The notes beneath the pieces are model-generated. The model was not told where the DNA came from and searched no databases. It saw only the letters and a list, made by a program, of their open reading frames with translations. From 34-65-8 sp046294735 (GTDB lineage: Bacteria > Pseudomonadota > Alphaproteobacteria > Sphingomonadales > Sphingomonadaceae): a DNA stretch of 64,000 nucleotides. Positions 10,644 to 19,421 of the stretch are shown piece by piece (positions within the stretch are counted from its first letter, which is position 1; each line of letters begins with the position of its first letter). The position numbers and the translations under genes are program-made. Where the stretch lies: contig JBKBKB010000002.1 in assembly GCA_046294735.1 (NCBI GenBank), positions 372,001-436,000 on the forward strand, given 5' to 3'.

Positions 10644-12116
10644 TCAGACTGCCGCCAGCGCCTTGCGCCAGCCGGACAAGCGGTGGGCGCGCACATCCGC
10701 CGCCATCGCCGGCACAAACCGCCTGACCGCCCCGCGCATCGCGTCCGCAGCAGCGCCGAGCGAGGGGTGCAGCCCTGCACCGACAGCGGCCAGCATGGCT
10801 GCGCCCAGTGCAGTGGTCTCGACATAATCAGGCCGTTCGACGTCGAGGTCGAGCATGTCGGCCAGGTCCTGCGCCATCCAGTCGTTGGCACTCATTCCGC
10901 CATCGATCTTGAGCGATTGCCACGGCGCGCCGTCGGCGGCAAAGGCGGTGGCCAGATCGACCGCCTGGTGCGCCATTGCCTCCAGCGCGGCCCGTGCAAT
11001 CTCCGCCCGGCCAGTGGAGAAACTGAGGCCGGCAATCACTCCGCGTGCGCTGGCGTTCCAGTGCGGCGCGCCAAGCCCCGAAAGGGCAGGCACTATCGTT
11101 ACCCCGCCGCTGTGCGGGATCGAGCGGGCCAGCGCCTCGGTTTCCGGGGCGCTGCCGATGATGCCCAGTGCATCGCGCAGCCATTTGACCAGGCTGCCCG
11201 CCACGAACACCGAGCCTTCGATGGCGTAGGTCCGCCGGCCTTCGTGCTGCATCAGCACTGTGCCGAGCAGGCGGTTGTCCGAGCGTGGCAGTTCGTCACC
11301 CATGTTGGTCAACACGAACGCGCCGGTGCCGAAAGTCGCCTTGGTCTCTCCCGGGGCGAGGCAACCCTGGCCGATGGTCGCCGCCTGCTGGTCCCCCGCC
11401 ATGCCGCAGATCGGGATCGCCCGGCCGAACAGCGCGCGGTCGGTTTCCGCCAGCATCCCGTGGGTATCGACGACTTGCGGCAGCGCTGCCATCGGCACCC
11501 CCATCAGCGCACACAGGTCCACATCGAACTGTGCCCCGTCCAGCGCCAGCAGCAGCGTGCGGCTGGCGTTGCTGGCATCGGTAATGTGCGCCGCGCCATG
11601 GCTCAGTTTCCACACCAGCCAGCTTTCCACTGTCCCCAGCGCCAGGCACCCGGCCCGCTGCGCCTGCGCCACGGCATCATCATGGTCGAGCAGCCAGCGC
11701 ATCTTGGTGCCGGAGAAATAGGGATCGAGCAGCAACCCGGTACGCGCGGTGAGGTCCGGTTCATGCCCGGCTGCCTTCAGGCCGTCGCAGAACCCGGCCG
11801 TGCGCCGGTCCTGCCAGACGATCGCGCGGGTCAGCGGCTCGCCGGTGCTGGTATCCCATGCGACCACCGTTTCACGCTGGTTGGTGATGCCGATGGCGGC
11901 AATGGTGCCCACGCCGCCCGCCTGCTCGATCGCGCGGCGCGCGCAGGCCAGCGACTTGGCCCAGATCTCCCCCGCATCATGCTCAACCCAGCCTGGCTGC
12001 GGATAGTATTGGGTCAGCTCTTCCTGGCACACCGCCAGTTCGCGCCCGTCCGGCGCAAACACGATAGCCCGGGTCGAGGTCGTCCCTTCGTCGAACACCA
12101 GAATGTTGTCGGCCAA
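10644..12116 (-). CDS. glpK: glycerol kinase
   Basis: Phosphorylates glycerol to glycerol-3-phosphate with ATP. 490 residues, normal for GlpK of the FGGY family. The N-terminal phosphate loop FDEGTTSTRAI, the substrate motif ITNQRETVV..WD, and the FGGY block ending GVTIVPALSGLGAPHW are present. The start is TTG at 12116, supported by a strong GGGAGGA six bases before it on that strand and by direct entry into the family N-terminus (ADNILVFDEGTTSTR). No glpD, glpF or glpR lies nearby, so it appears to be a lone gene. It is divergent from the metallo-hydrolase gene, 29 bases away. Confidence 0.95.
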   Translation of the reverse strand: MADNILVFDEGTTSTRAIVFAPDGRELAVCQEELTQYYPQPGWVEHDAGEIWAKSLACARRAIEQAGGVGTIAAIGITNQRETVVAWDTSTGEPLTRAIVWQDRRTAGFCDGLKAAGHEPDLTARTGLLLDPYFSGTKMRWLLDHDDAVAQAQRAGCLALGTVESWLVWKLSHGAAHITDASNASRTLLLALDGAQFDVDLCALMGVPMAALPQVVDTHGMLAETDRALFGRAIPICGMAGDQQAATIGQGCLAPGETKATFGTGAFVLTNMGDELPRSDNRLLGTVLMQHEGRRTYAIEGSVFVAGSLVKWLRDALGIIGSAPETEALARSIPHSGGVTIVPALSGLGAPHWNASARGVIAGLSFSTGRAEIARAALEAMAHQAVDLATAFAADGAPWQSLKIDGGMSANDWMAQDLADMLDLDVERPDYVETTALGAAMLAAVGAGLHPSLGAAADAMRGAVRRFVPAMAADVRAHRLSGWRKALAAV

Positions 12117-12145
12117 GCCTGTCCTCCCGATTTGTCAGGCGTGAC

Positions 12146-13048
12146 ATGCCGCAAGCCTGCCCCCATATGCAAGTAATGGCAGGAGCTCCCCCGAAACCAT
12201 GGCCGACCGGCCTGTCCGAACAGTGCGAGCCGCTGGTGCGGCGGGTGCTGGCGCCCAATCCCTCGCCCTATACCTATACCGGTACGCAGACCTATCTGGT
12301 CGGTGCGGCTGCGGATGTGGCGGTGATTGATCCCGGCCCGGCGGACCCGGCGCATATTGACGCGATCATGGCAGCTGTGGATGATGCGCGCATTACCGCG
12401 ATCATGTGCACCCACACGCACCGCGACCACTCCCCCGCTGCCCGCCCGCTGGCGGAGCGGACCGGCGCGCCGATTGTCGGCTGCGCGCCCCTCGCTATCG
12501 ACAGCGACCTGCCCCGATCCGACGAGAGCTTCGACCACGCCTACGCGCCCGACCGGGTGATGGAAGATGGCGAGGCGATGACCGGAACGGGCTGGACCCT
12601 GCGCGCCATTGCCACGCCCGGCCATGTCTCGAACCACCTGTGCTTTGCACTGGAGGAAAGCGGCGCGCTGTTCACCGGCGATCATGTGATGGCCTGGTCA
12701 ACCAGCGTGGTCGTGCCGCCCGACGGCGACATGGGCGATTACATGAAGAGCCTCGACCGGCTCTACGCGCGAGAGGACCGGGTTTACTATCCGGCGCACG
12801 GCCCGGCGGTGGACAAGCCGCGCCAGCTGGTGCGCGGCATGATCGGCCACCGCCGCCAGCGCGAGGCGCAGATCCTGCGCCTGCTGGGAGAGGCGCCGCG
12901 CACGGCGGGCGAATTCGTGCCCGCGATGTACAAGGGCCTCGACCCGCGCCTGACCGGCGCTGCCGAGATGAGCGTCACCGCCCACCTGATCGATTTGGAA
13001 CGGCGCGGGCTGGTCGCGCGTTTGGAGGGGATATGGCAGACGATCTGA
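12146..13048 (+). CDS. metallo-beta-lactamase-fold hydrolase with C-terminal winged helix (LACTB2-like)
   Basis: 300-residue binuclear-metal hydrolase. All zinc ligands are visible: THTHRDHSP (HxHxDH, near residue 91), ATPGHVSNHLCF, FTGDHVMAW and the late histidine in YPAHGPAV. The C-terminal ~70 residues resemble the winged-helix extension of LACTB2-like proteins. The substrate cannot be read from sequence; relatives include thioesterases, lactonases and nucleases. Starts at 12146, 12167 and 12176 are possible, none with a clear ribosome site. Its last 16 bases overlap the following DUF4230 gene, so the two are co-translated. Confidence 0.85.
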   Translation: MPQACPHMQVMAGAPPKPWPTGLSEQCEPLVRRVLAPNPSPYTYTGTQTYLVGAAADVAVIDPGPADPAHIDAIMAAVDDARITAIMCTHTHRDHSPAARPLAERTGAPIVGCAPLAIDSDLPRSDESFDHAYAPDRVMEDGEAMTGTGWTLRAIATPGHVSNHLCFALEESGALFTGDHVMAWSTSVVVPPDGDMGDYMKSLDRLYAREDRVYYPAHGPAVDKPRQLVRGMIGHRRQREAQILRLLGEAPRTAGEFVPAMYKGLDPRLTGAAEMSVTAHLIDLERRGLVARLEGIWQTI

Positions 13049-13710
13049 CAACCGCCGACCGGGCATCCGGTCCTTCGCTCGCCCGCATCCAGGCGGTTCC
13101 GTGGATGATCGTGATCGGCCTGATTGCGCTCAGCGCATGGCTTGGCTGGAAGGCATATTTCGAGCGTTCCGGTGAAGATCCGGTCGCTTCGGCCATGTTC
13201 GCCTTCCAGGAACAGAACAGCCTGACCGTTTTCAGTTCACGCTTTGAAGTGGTTGCCGAAAGCGTTGACAATCGCGGCGTGCTGGGTGTGAACGTTCTGC
13301 GATCGCAGCAGACGGCAATCATCCCTGCAACGGTGGAATACCGGGTGGAGCTTTCGCGGATCGGGCGTGATCGGATCGTCTGGGATGAACGCAGCCAGAC
13401 CATGCAGATCACCGTTCCCCCGCTCACGATTTCGCGCCCAAATCTGGATGAATCGCGATCGCGGATGTTTACCGATGGTGTTTTCGTCACGCGCGAGGCC
13501 GCGCAGGACCTGTCACAAAACAATTCCCGCATTGCAGAGCAGCGAACGATGGAGCTGGCCCAGTCTCCCGCGGTGATGGCCATGGCGCGGACCGCAGGCC
13601 GCGAGGCGATTGCACAGAACATTGCCATGGCACTGCACGCGGCCGGATACACCAGGGCGCAGGTGAAAGTGCGCTACGATGGCGAACCAGCGCCTCCCAC
13701 AAAACCGTAA
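13033..13710 (+). CDS. DUF4230 domain protein, single-pass membrane protein
   Basis: 225 residues. One hydrophobic helix at about 20-42 (VPWMIVIGLIALSAWLGWKA) anchors it, with the rest probably outside the cytoplasm. The body (residues about 60-215: LTVFSSRFEVVAES, a long beta-rich middle, then a helical EQRTMELAQSPAVMAMARTAGREAI) matches DUF4230. No biochemical role is known to me. The ATG at 13033 overlaps the hydrolase gene by 16 bases. A 6-bp hairpin at 13722-13737, between this gene and nadA, lacks a T-run. Confidence 0.75.
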   Translation: MADDLTTADRASGPSLARIQAVPWMIVIGLIALSAWLGWKAYFERSGEDPVASAMFAFQEQNSLTVFSSRFEVVAESVDNRGVLGVNVLRSQQTAIIPATVEYRVELSRIGRDRIVWDERSQTMQITVPPLTISRPNLDESRSRMFTDGVFVTREAAQDLSQNNSRIAEQRTMELAQSPAVMAMARTAGREAIAQNIAMALHAAGYTRAQVKVRYDGEPAPPTKP

Positions 13711-13770
13711 GCCCCCTTGTTTCAGCCACGCGGCTGAGCCATTGGGACGCCGCGCCCACAGGAGCACGCC

Positions 13771-14757
13771 ATGAGCATCGTCACCCGCCCGCCGACCGGA
13801 ACCGACCTGCTGGCCGAGATCAACCGGCTGCGCAAAGAGCGCAACGCGGTGATTCTGGCGCATTACTACCAGAAGCCGGAGATCCAGGATCTGGCCGATT
13901 TCGTCGGCGATTCGCTCCAGCTGAGCCAGATGGCAGCCGAAACCAGCGCCGACGTGATCTGCTTTTCCGGCGTCAAGTTCATGGCGGAAACCGCCAAGAT
14001 CCTCAGCCCCGACAAGATCGTTGTCCTGCCCGATATGGATGCCGGGTGCAGTTTGGAAGATTCCTGCCCGCCGGAAAAGTTCAAGGCTTTCCGCGAAGCG
14101 CATCCCGATCACATCGCGCTGACCTACATCAACTGCTCGACCGAGGTGAAGGCGCTTTCCGACATCATCGTGACCAGTTCCAGCGCCGAGACGATCCTGG
14201 CGCAGATCCCGCCGGAGCAGAAGATCATCTTCGGGCCGGATCGGCATCTGGGCGGCTACCTCAGCCGCAAGTTCAACCGCGAAATGCTCCTGTGGCCGGG
14301 CGTGTGCATCGTGCACGAGGCCTTCAGCGAGACCGAGCTGCTGAAGCTCAAGGCCCGGCACCCTGAGGCGCCGATTGCCGCGCACCCGGAATGCCCGCCT
14401 TCGATCGTCGACCACGCCGACTATGTCGGCTCGACCAGTGGCATCCTGCAATTCGCCAAGACCTTCCCCGGCCAGACCCTGATCGTGGCGACCGAGCCGC
14501 ACATCATCCACCAGATGGAAAAGGCGCTGCCGGAAAAAACCTTCATCGGCGCGCCGGGGGCAGACGGGAACTGCAGCTGCAACATCTGCCCCTACATGGC
14601 GCTTAACACGCTGGAGAAGATCTACACCTGCCTGCGCGATCTCGAACCCCGGATCGAAATCGAGGAAGGCCTGCGCATCCGGGCGAAGAAGAGCCTCGAC
14701 GCGATGCTCTCTATGGCTAGCGGGACGGTCGGCCAGGGGGATCTGGGGAAAGTCTAA
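13771..14757 (+). CDS. nadA: quinolinate synthase A
   Basis: Condenses iminoaspartate with dihydroxyacetone phosphate to quinolinate in de novo NAD synthesis, using a [4Fe-4S] cluster. 328 residues, usual length. The N-terminal AHYYQKPEIQDLADFVGDSL block is typical. Candidate cluster cysteines are C93 (MDAGCSLEDSC), C179 (WPGVCIVHE) and one of C268/C270/C273 (GNCSCNICPYM). The start ATG at 13771 has GGAGC about 6 bases ahead. nadB and nadC, often neighbours, are absent here. Its stop overlaps the convergent transporter stop by 4 bases. Confidence 0.96.
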   Translation: MSIVTRPPTGTDLLAEINRLRKERNAVILAHYYQKPEIQDLADFVGDSLQLSQMAAETSADVICFSGVKFMAETAKILSPDKIVVLPDMDAGCSLEDSCPPEKFKAFREAHPDHIALTYINCSTEVKALSDIIVTSSSAETILAQIPPEQKIIFGPDRHLGGYLSRKFNREMLLWPGVCIVHEAFSETELLKLKARHPEAPIAAHPECPPSIVDHADYVGSTSGILQFAKTFPGQTLIVATEPHIIHQMEKALPEKTFIGAPGADGNCSCNICPYMALNTLEKIYTCLRDLEPRIEIEEGLRIRAKKSLDAMLSMASGTVGQGDLGKV

Positions 14758-15662
14758 CCTGCTTTTTGGTCTGTCGAAGAGGCGGCCCGCGCCAGCACCA
14801 GCGCGCCGCCCAGCAAGACCATGCCCAGCACGTCAAGCGCCGTCATCGTCTCTCTGAACACCAGCCAGCCGGTCAGTGCGCCGACGGCCGGCTGGGTCAG
14901 CAGCGCCAGCCCGATCACCACCGCGCTGAAGTGGCGCAGGGCGAACACCAGTAGCCCCTGCCCGATCAGCTGCCCCAGCACGGCCAGCGCGATCAGCGGC
15001 CCCCAGTTGGTCGGCCAGACCGGCTCGCCCAGGGCCAGCGCCAGAACCAGCAGCAGGGGCGCCCCGGCCAGGCTTGACCAGAACAGGATGGTCCAACTGC
15101 CCAGCGTGCCGCGCTGGCGCTTCAGCACGATCAGGTAGATCGCATAAAGTGCCCCGGCGAGCAGGCAGAACAGATCGCCCAGCAGGGTATCGGGTGAAAT
15201 CTCCAGGCTGCGCCCGAGCAGGATCGCCGCGCCCGCCAGCGCCATCAGGATCGCGCCAGTCTCGCCCGCATGGGGCAGGCGGCGCAGGGCAATGAAGGCC
15301 CAGACCATCAGGATCAGGCTGCCCGAATTGCCGAACAGGGTGGCGTTGCCGATCCGGGTCAGCCCGATGCCGACGTGCCAGCTGGCAAGATCGAGCGCGA
15401 AGGCCATCCCGGCCACGGCCAGCAGCACCAGCCCGCAGCGGGGCACCGCCAGCGGGCGTTCCCCCTGCGCCTGCGCCAGCCACAATACGAACGGCAGCGC
15501 CAGGGCGAGGCGCCAGAACCCGCTGGAGACCGGGCCGGTGTCCGCCAGCCGAACGAACCACGGCCCCAGCGCCAGCGCCACATTGCCGCCAAGCAGCGCC
15601 AGCATCAGCAGCCAGCGCGGCCAGATGCGGCTATCGCTCTTCGCGGTGGTTGCATTGCCCAT
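14754..15662 (-). CDS. DMT superfamily transporter (EamA family)
   Basis: 302-residue integral membrane protein with about ten hydrophobic helices arranged as two EamA repeats, starting PRWLLMLALLGGNVALALGPWFVRLADTGPVSSGFWRLALALPF. EamA proteins export metabolites or amino acids, but the substrate cannot be told from sequence. I chose ATG 15662 (MGNATTAKSD), which precedes the first helix; an ATG at 15725 would add 21 polar residues. It is divergent from the Old Yellow Enzyme gene and convergent with nadA. Confidence 0.85.
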   Translation of the reverse strand: MGNATTAKSDSRIWPRWLLMLALLGGNVALALGPWFVRLADTGPVSSGFWRLALALPFVLWLAQAQGERPLAVPRCGLVLLAVAGMAFALDLASWHVGIGLTRIGNATLFGNSGSLILMVWAFIALRRLPHAGETGAILMALAGAAILLGRSLEISPDTLLGDLFCLLAGALYAIYLIVLKRQRGTLGSWTILFWSSLAGAPLLLVLALALGEPVWPTNWGPLIALAVLGQLIGQGLLVFALRHFSAVVIGLALLTQPAVGALTGWLVFRETMTALDVLGMVLLGGALVLARAASSTDQKAG

Positions 15663-15745
15663 CGCCGCGCAATAGCTGTGATTGTGCAATTGCCAATCAC
15701 CTTGCGCTTTGCGGGGCCAAAACAAAAAGAAGGGGCATTCCTGAC

Positions 15746-16858
15746 GTGCACGAAACGTTGTTCCAACCGCTGACCATGGGTGCCCTTGAGGCCCGGAACC
15801 GCATTTTCATGGCCCCGCTCACGCGCGGTCGGGCCAGCCAGCCGGGCTCCATCCCCAATGAAATGATGGCGACCTATTACCGCCAGCGCGCCGGATCGGG
15901 CATGATCCTGACCGAAGCGACCGGGATCAGCGTGGAAGGGCTCGGCTGGCCCGCCGCCCCCGGTATCTGGAGCGAGGAGCAGGTCGAAGGCTGGAAGCTC
16001 AGCACCCGTGCAGTGCATGAGGAAGGCGGGCTGATCGTGATGCAGCTGTGGCACATGGGCCGCCTGGTGCACCCTGACTTCCTCGGCGGCAATCCGGGCG
16101 TTTCGGCCAGCGCCACCACCGCGCCCGACCATGCCCACACCCCCACCGGGCGCAAGCCGCACGAACAGGCGCGCGCGCTGGAAACGGATGAGATCGCCCG
16201 GGTGGTCGACGACTATCGCAAGGCGGCCGAAAACGCCAAGGCAGCCGGGTTCGACGGGGTCCAGCTGCACGGCGCCAATGGCTATCTGGTCGACCAGTTC
16301 CTGCGCGACGGCACCAACCTGCGCACCGACCGCTACGGCGGCTCACCGGAAAACCGCACTCGCTTCCTGCGCGAAGTGCTGGAGGCGCTGGTCGGCGTCT
16401 GGGGCGCGGACCGGGTCGGGGTGCGCCTGTCACCCAACGGCGAAACGCAGGGGTGCGATGACAGCAACCCGGCGGCCACTTTCGGCGCAGCGGCCAGAGT
16501 GGTCGAAGACCTGGGCCTGGCCTTCCTCGAACTGCGCGAACCGGGCCCGAACGGCACCTTCGGCGCGACCGAAGTGCCCAAGCAAAGCCCGCTGATACGC
16601 TCGATCTATACCGGCGCGCTGGTGCTAAACAGTGACTACGATGCGGCACAGGCCGAAGCCGATCTGGCGGCGGGCAAGTGCGATGCGATAAGCTTCGGGC
16701 GGCCCTATATCTCCAATCCGGACCTCGAAGTGCGGATTGCCGAAGGCGCACCCTTCGCCCCCAACATCGACGTCCCGCGCAGCTGGTACCTGCCCGGACC
16801 GGCAGGCTATATCGACTATCCGACGCTCGCCGAGGCGACCGCCGGGGCAGATAGCTAG
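15746..16858 (+). CDS. Old Yellow Enzyme family alkene reductase (NADH:flavin oxidoreductase)
   Basis: FMN-dependent reductase of activated C=C bonds or nitro compounds. 370 residues, usual for the bacterial NemA/OYE class. Evidence: N-terminal FQPLTMGALEARNRIFMAPLTR, the substrate-binding pair in FDGVQLHGANGYLVDQFLRD (His and Asn of HGAN), TDRYGGSPENRTRF, and the phosphate-binding end FGRPYISNPDL. The start is GTG at 15746, about 10 bases after AAGAAGGGG; an ATG at 15776 is a weaker alternative. A CitE-like gene follows after 5 bases, so the two are probably cotranscribed. Confidence 0.9.
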   Translation: MHETLFQPLTMGALEARNRIFMAPLTRGRASQPGSIPNEMMATYYRQRAGSGMILTEATGISVEGLGWPAAPGIWSEEQVEGWKLSTRAVHEEGGLIVMQLWHMGRLVHPDFLGGNPGVSASATTAPDHAHTPTGRKPHEQARALETDEIARVVDDYRKAAENAKAAGFDGVQLHGANGYLVDQFLRDGTNLRTDRYGGSPENRTRFLREVLEALVGVWGADRVGVRLSPNGETQGCDDSNPAATFGAAARVVEDLGLAFLELREPGPNGTFGATEVPKQSPLIRSIYTGALVLNSDYDAAQAEADLAAGKCDAISFGRPYISNPDLEVRIAEGAPFAPNIDVPRSWYLPGPAGYIDYPTLAEATAGADS

Positions 16859-16863
16859 GCGCC

Positions 16864-17724
16864 ATGCGCTCGTGGCTTCACATCCCGGCCGGCAATGCCG
16901 CCCGCCTCGACAAGGCAGCGACCCTGCCGGCCGATGTGATGGTGGTCGATTTCCATGCCGACCCGGGCGAAGTGACGATCGAAACCCGGACCGGGGCAGC
17001 TGCCTGGCTGGCCGCGCATCCGGCCGGAAAAGCGCGGTTTGCCCGGTGGGTCCGGATCAGGCCGGTCAGCGCTCCGCAATGGCGCGAAGACCTGGTCTCG
17101 GTCATGCCGGCGCGGCCTGACGGAGTCATCATGACCGGGGTCGAGAACCCGGACGATGTGCGCCAGCTCGGCAGCGAACTCTACGAATTGGAACAACGGC
17201 ACGGCATTGCGCCCAATTCAATCCCGCTGGTGCTGGAACTCGGCGCAAGCGCGCGCGGGGCGCTGATTGTCGAGCGGCTGGTCCACGATCCGCATCCGCG
17301 CGTCAGCGGCGTGACCTGGAACCCGGCGCTGCTGGCCCGCGATATCGGCTCGGTCGCCAGCCCCGGCCGGATCGGCTGGCCCGCTCCGCTGGCCCATGTC
17401 CGGGCTCAGACAGTGCTGGTGGCCAAGGCGCTGGGTGCGTTTGCGCTGGAGGCGGCCTGGCCCGGGTGGCGCGATGCCGAAGTGTTCGACCGCGCCTGCG
17501 CCCTGGCCCGACGGGACGGGTTCGACGCGATGGCGGCCATTCATCCGGCCCAGATCGGGCCGATCAATACGCGCTTTTCCCCGACCGAGGCGGAGCGCGC
17601 CGAAGCGGCTGCGATTGTCGCCCGGTTCGAGGATTCGCCTTCCGCCAATATGCTGCCGCTGAACGGGCGCATGGTCGGGCGCGAACACCTGGTTCGCGCC
17701 CGGCGCACACTGGCGATGCCCTGA
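16864..17724 (+). CDS. CitE/HpcH-HpaI-like aldolase/lyase family protein, divergent active site
   Basis: 286 residues aligning along its length with the citrate-lyase beta-subunit-like (CitE/HpcH) TIM barrel: RSWLHIPAGNAARLDKA for the usual RSxLFVPG start, WVRIRP for the RIN block, and the C-terminal KALGAFALEAAW and AAIHPAQIGPIN blocks (the last very typical). The usual DLED acidic motif reads DFHADP, the lysine of the PK motif is not evident (IMTGVEN), and the Mg-binding Asp of the GxxDL motif is replaced (TWNPALLARDIG). It may be a non-aldolase or a catalytically altered member. Five bases downstream of the OYE gene. Confidence 0.75.
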   Translation: MRSWLHIPAGNAARLDKAATLPADVMVVDFHADPGEVTIETRTGAAAWLAAHPAGKARFARWVRIRPVSAPQWREDLVSVMPARPDGVIMTGVENPDDVRQLGSELYELEQRHGIAPNSIPLVLELGASARGALIVERLVHDPHPRVSGVTWNPALLARDIGSVASPGRIGWPAPLAHVRAQTVLVAKALGAFALEAAWPGWRDAEVFDRACALARRDGFDAMAAIHPAQIGPINTRFSPTEAERAEAAAIVARFEDSPSANMLPLNGRMVGREHLVRARRTLAMP

Positions 17725-17740
17725 TCGGCCCGACCGGAGG

Positions 17741-17968
17741 TCAATAGTTGGCGGGCGGGTCGCTGGCGGGGAAGCTCTGATCGATTTCCTCGTCAGTCTT
17801 CGACCAATTGCCGGCAGAGTCGCGCATGGCCTCCGGACCGGCATCGCGGATCGTGGCATCACCCTGGTTCCCGGCGAAGGCCGGTTGGGGAGAGGAGGCG
17901 TGGTTCTTCTCGTAGTATTTGTAACCGGCGTAGCCGATCGCAGTGAGAGCGGCGAGCTTGATAAGCAT
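17741..17968 (-). CDS. small membrane-anchored protein ending in SFPASDPP motif
   Basis: 75 residues: an N-terminal hydrophobic stretch (about 1-17, MLIKLAALTAIGYAGYKYY), a polar middle, and the C-terminal IDQSFPASDPPANY. The SFPASDPP string recurs at the ends of various small alphaproteobacterial proteins; its role is unknown to me. ATG 17968 is preceded by AGGA about 9 bases upstream and starts at the hydrophobic helix; a longer open frame to 18145 overlaps murA and is not credible. It lies just after murA on the same strand and could be cotranscribed with it. Confidence 0.65.
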   Translation of the reverse strand: MLIKLAALTAIGYAGYKYYEKNHASSPQPAFAGNQGDATIRDAGPEAMRDSAGNWSKTDEEIDQSFPASDPPANY

Positions 17969-18026
17969 GATTGAAGTCCTTTCTGCCTGACCAACGCGCG
18001 ACCGGCAGAAGGGTTCACGCGCATTC

Positions 18027-19310
18027 TCAGCTATCGCCAAGCCGTTCGATATCCGCGCCGACCAGCTGGAGCTTCTCCTCCAGCCGCTCATACCCGCGGT
18101 CGAGGTGGTAGATCCGGCGCACAGTGCTTTCCCCTTCGGCGGCAAGTGCGGCGATGATCAGGCTCATCGAGGCGCGCAGGTCGGTCGCCATGACTTCGGC
18201 ACCGGTCAGCCGGTCAACCCCCTTGACGATGGCGGTGCGCCCCTCGGTCTCGATATCCGCGCCCATGCGGCGCAGTTCAGGCACATGCATGTAGCGGTTC
18301 TCGAAAATCGTTTCCTTGAGCACGCTGGTGCCTTGCGCCTTGCACACCAGCGCCATCAGCTGCGCCTGCATGTCCGTGGCAAGGCCGGGATAGGGCGCGG
18401 TGGTGAGGTTGGCGGGTTTAAGCGGACCTTCGGCGGCCACCCGGAGGCCTTTTCTGGTTTCCTCAATCGTCACACCGATGGTGCGCAGAGCATGGATGGT
18501 GGCCTGCATTTCACCGGCATTGGCCCCTTCAAGGAACACGTCGCCCCCGGTAATGGCGGCCGCGCAGGCATAGGAGCCGGCCTCGATCCGATCTGCCATC
18601 ACGCGGTAGGTCGCCCCGTGCAGTCGCCTGACGCCGTGGATGGTCAGGTCGGACGTGCCAATGCCCTCAATCTCTGCGCCCATTGCCACCAGCAAGTTGC
18701 ACAGATCGACGATTTCGGGCTCGCGCGCGGCGCCCGACAAGCGGCAGGTGCCATTGGCCAGCACCGCGGCCATCACGGCGTTCTCGGTCGCGCCGACCGA
18801 CACCACGGGAAAGTCGAACTCGCCCCCCGGCAATCCGCCATCGGGCGCCATCGCCTTCACATAACCCGCCGCCAGTTCAATTTCCGCCCCGAAGGCCTGG
18901 AGCGCCTGCAGGTGGAGGTCGATCGGCCGGTCGCCAATGGCACAGCCGCCGGGCAGCGAGACCGTCGCCTCGCCCATCCGCGCCAGCATCGGGCCGAGCA
19001 CGAGGATCGAGGCGCGCATCTTGCGGACCAGGTCATAGGGCGCGACGGTGGAGGTGATCCGGGTCGCCTCCATGCTCATCACCCGGCCGAAGTCTTCCGG
19101 GCGCGTGCCCTGGATCACGGTGGTGACCCCGAACTGGTTCATCAGGTGCTGGAACCCGTCGATGTCGGCCAGCCGCGGCAGGTTGCGCAGGGTAACCGGT
19201 TCTTCCGTCAGCAAGGCACAGGGGATCAAGGTCAGTGCGGAGTTCTTCGCACCGGAGATCGGGATGGTGCCGGAAAGGCGATTCCCGCCCCGGATGATAA
19301 GCTTGTCCAT
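18027..19310 (-). CDS. murA: UDP-N-acetylglucosamine 1-carboxyvinyltransferase
   Basis: First committed step of peptidoglycan synthesis: transfers enolpyruvate from PEP to UDP-GlcNAc; target of fosfomycin. 427 residues, normal length. N-terminal MDKLIIRGGNRLSGTIPISGAKN-type start, RASILVLGPMLAR, and SLPGGCAIGDRPIDLH with the catalytic loop cysteine at about C123, so the fosfomycin-sensitive Cys form. ATG 19310 begins the family N-terminus; an upstream extension to 19379 is not conserved in type. It is divergent from galU (111 bases between starts). Confidence 0.97.
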   Translation of the reverse strand: MDKLIIRGGNRLSGTIPISGAKNSALTLIPCALLTEEPVTLRNLPRLADIDGFQHLMNQFGVTTVIQGTRPEDFGRVMSMEATRITSTVAPYDLVRKMRASILVLGPMLARMGEATVSLPGGCAIGDRPIDLHLQALQAFGAEIELAAGYVKAMAPDGGLPGGEFDFPVVSVGATENAVMAAVLANGTCRLSGAAREPEIVDLCNLLVAMGAEIEGIGTSDLTIHGVRRLHGATYRVMADRIEAGSYACAAAITGGDVFLEGANAGEMQATIHALRTIGVTIEETRKGLRVAAEGPLKPANLTTAPYPGLATDMQAQLMALVCKAQGTSVLKETIFENRYMHVPELRRMGADIETEGRTAIVKGVDRLTGAEVMATDLRASMSLIIAALAAEGESTVRRIYHLDRGYERLEEKLQLVGADIERLGDS

Positions 19311-19421
19311 GGGCCAGCGTTTAACGCTTCGCGGGCGTGGTGCAAGTTTGGGTTCACCCAGCGTGAAACAATCGGGCACAACGGTTGACGCTGTAACAAA
19401 CCCCTGCGATTCGGCATCGTC

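Noticed and set aside
19385..19421. TTGACG considered as a galU promoter
   Set aside because: No credible -10 hexamer at the right distance; left unannotated.
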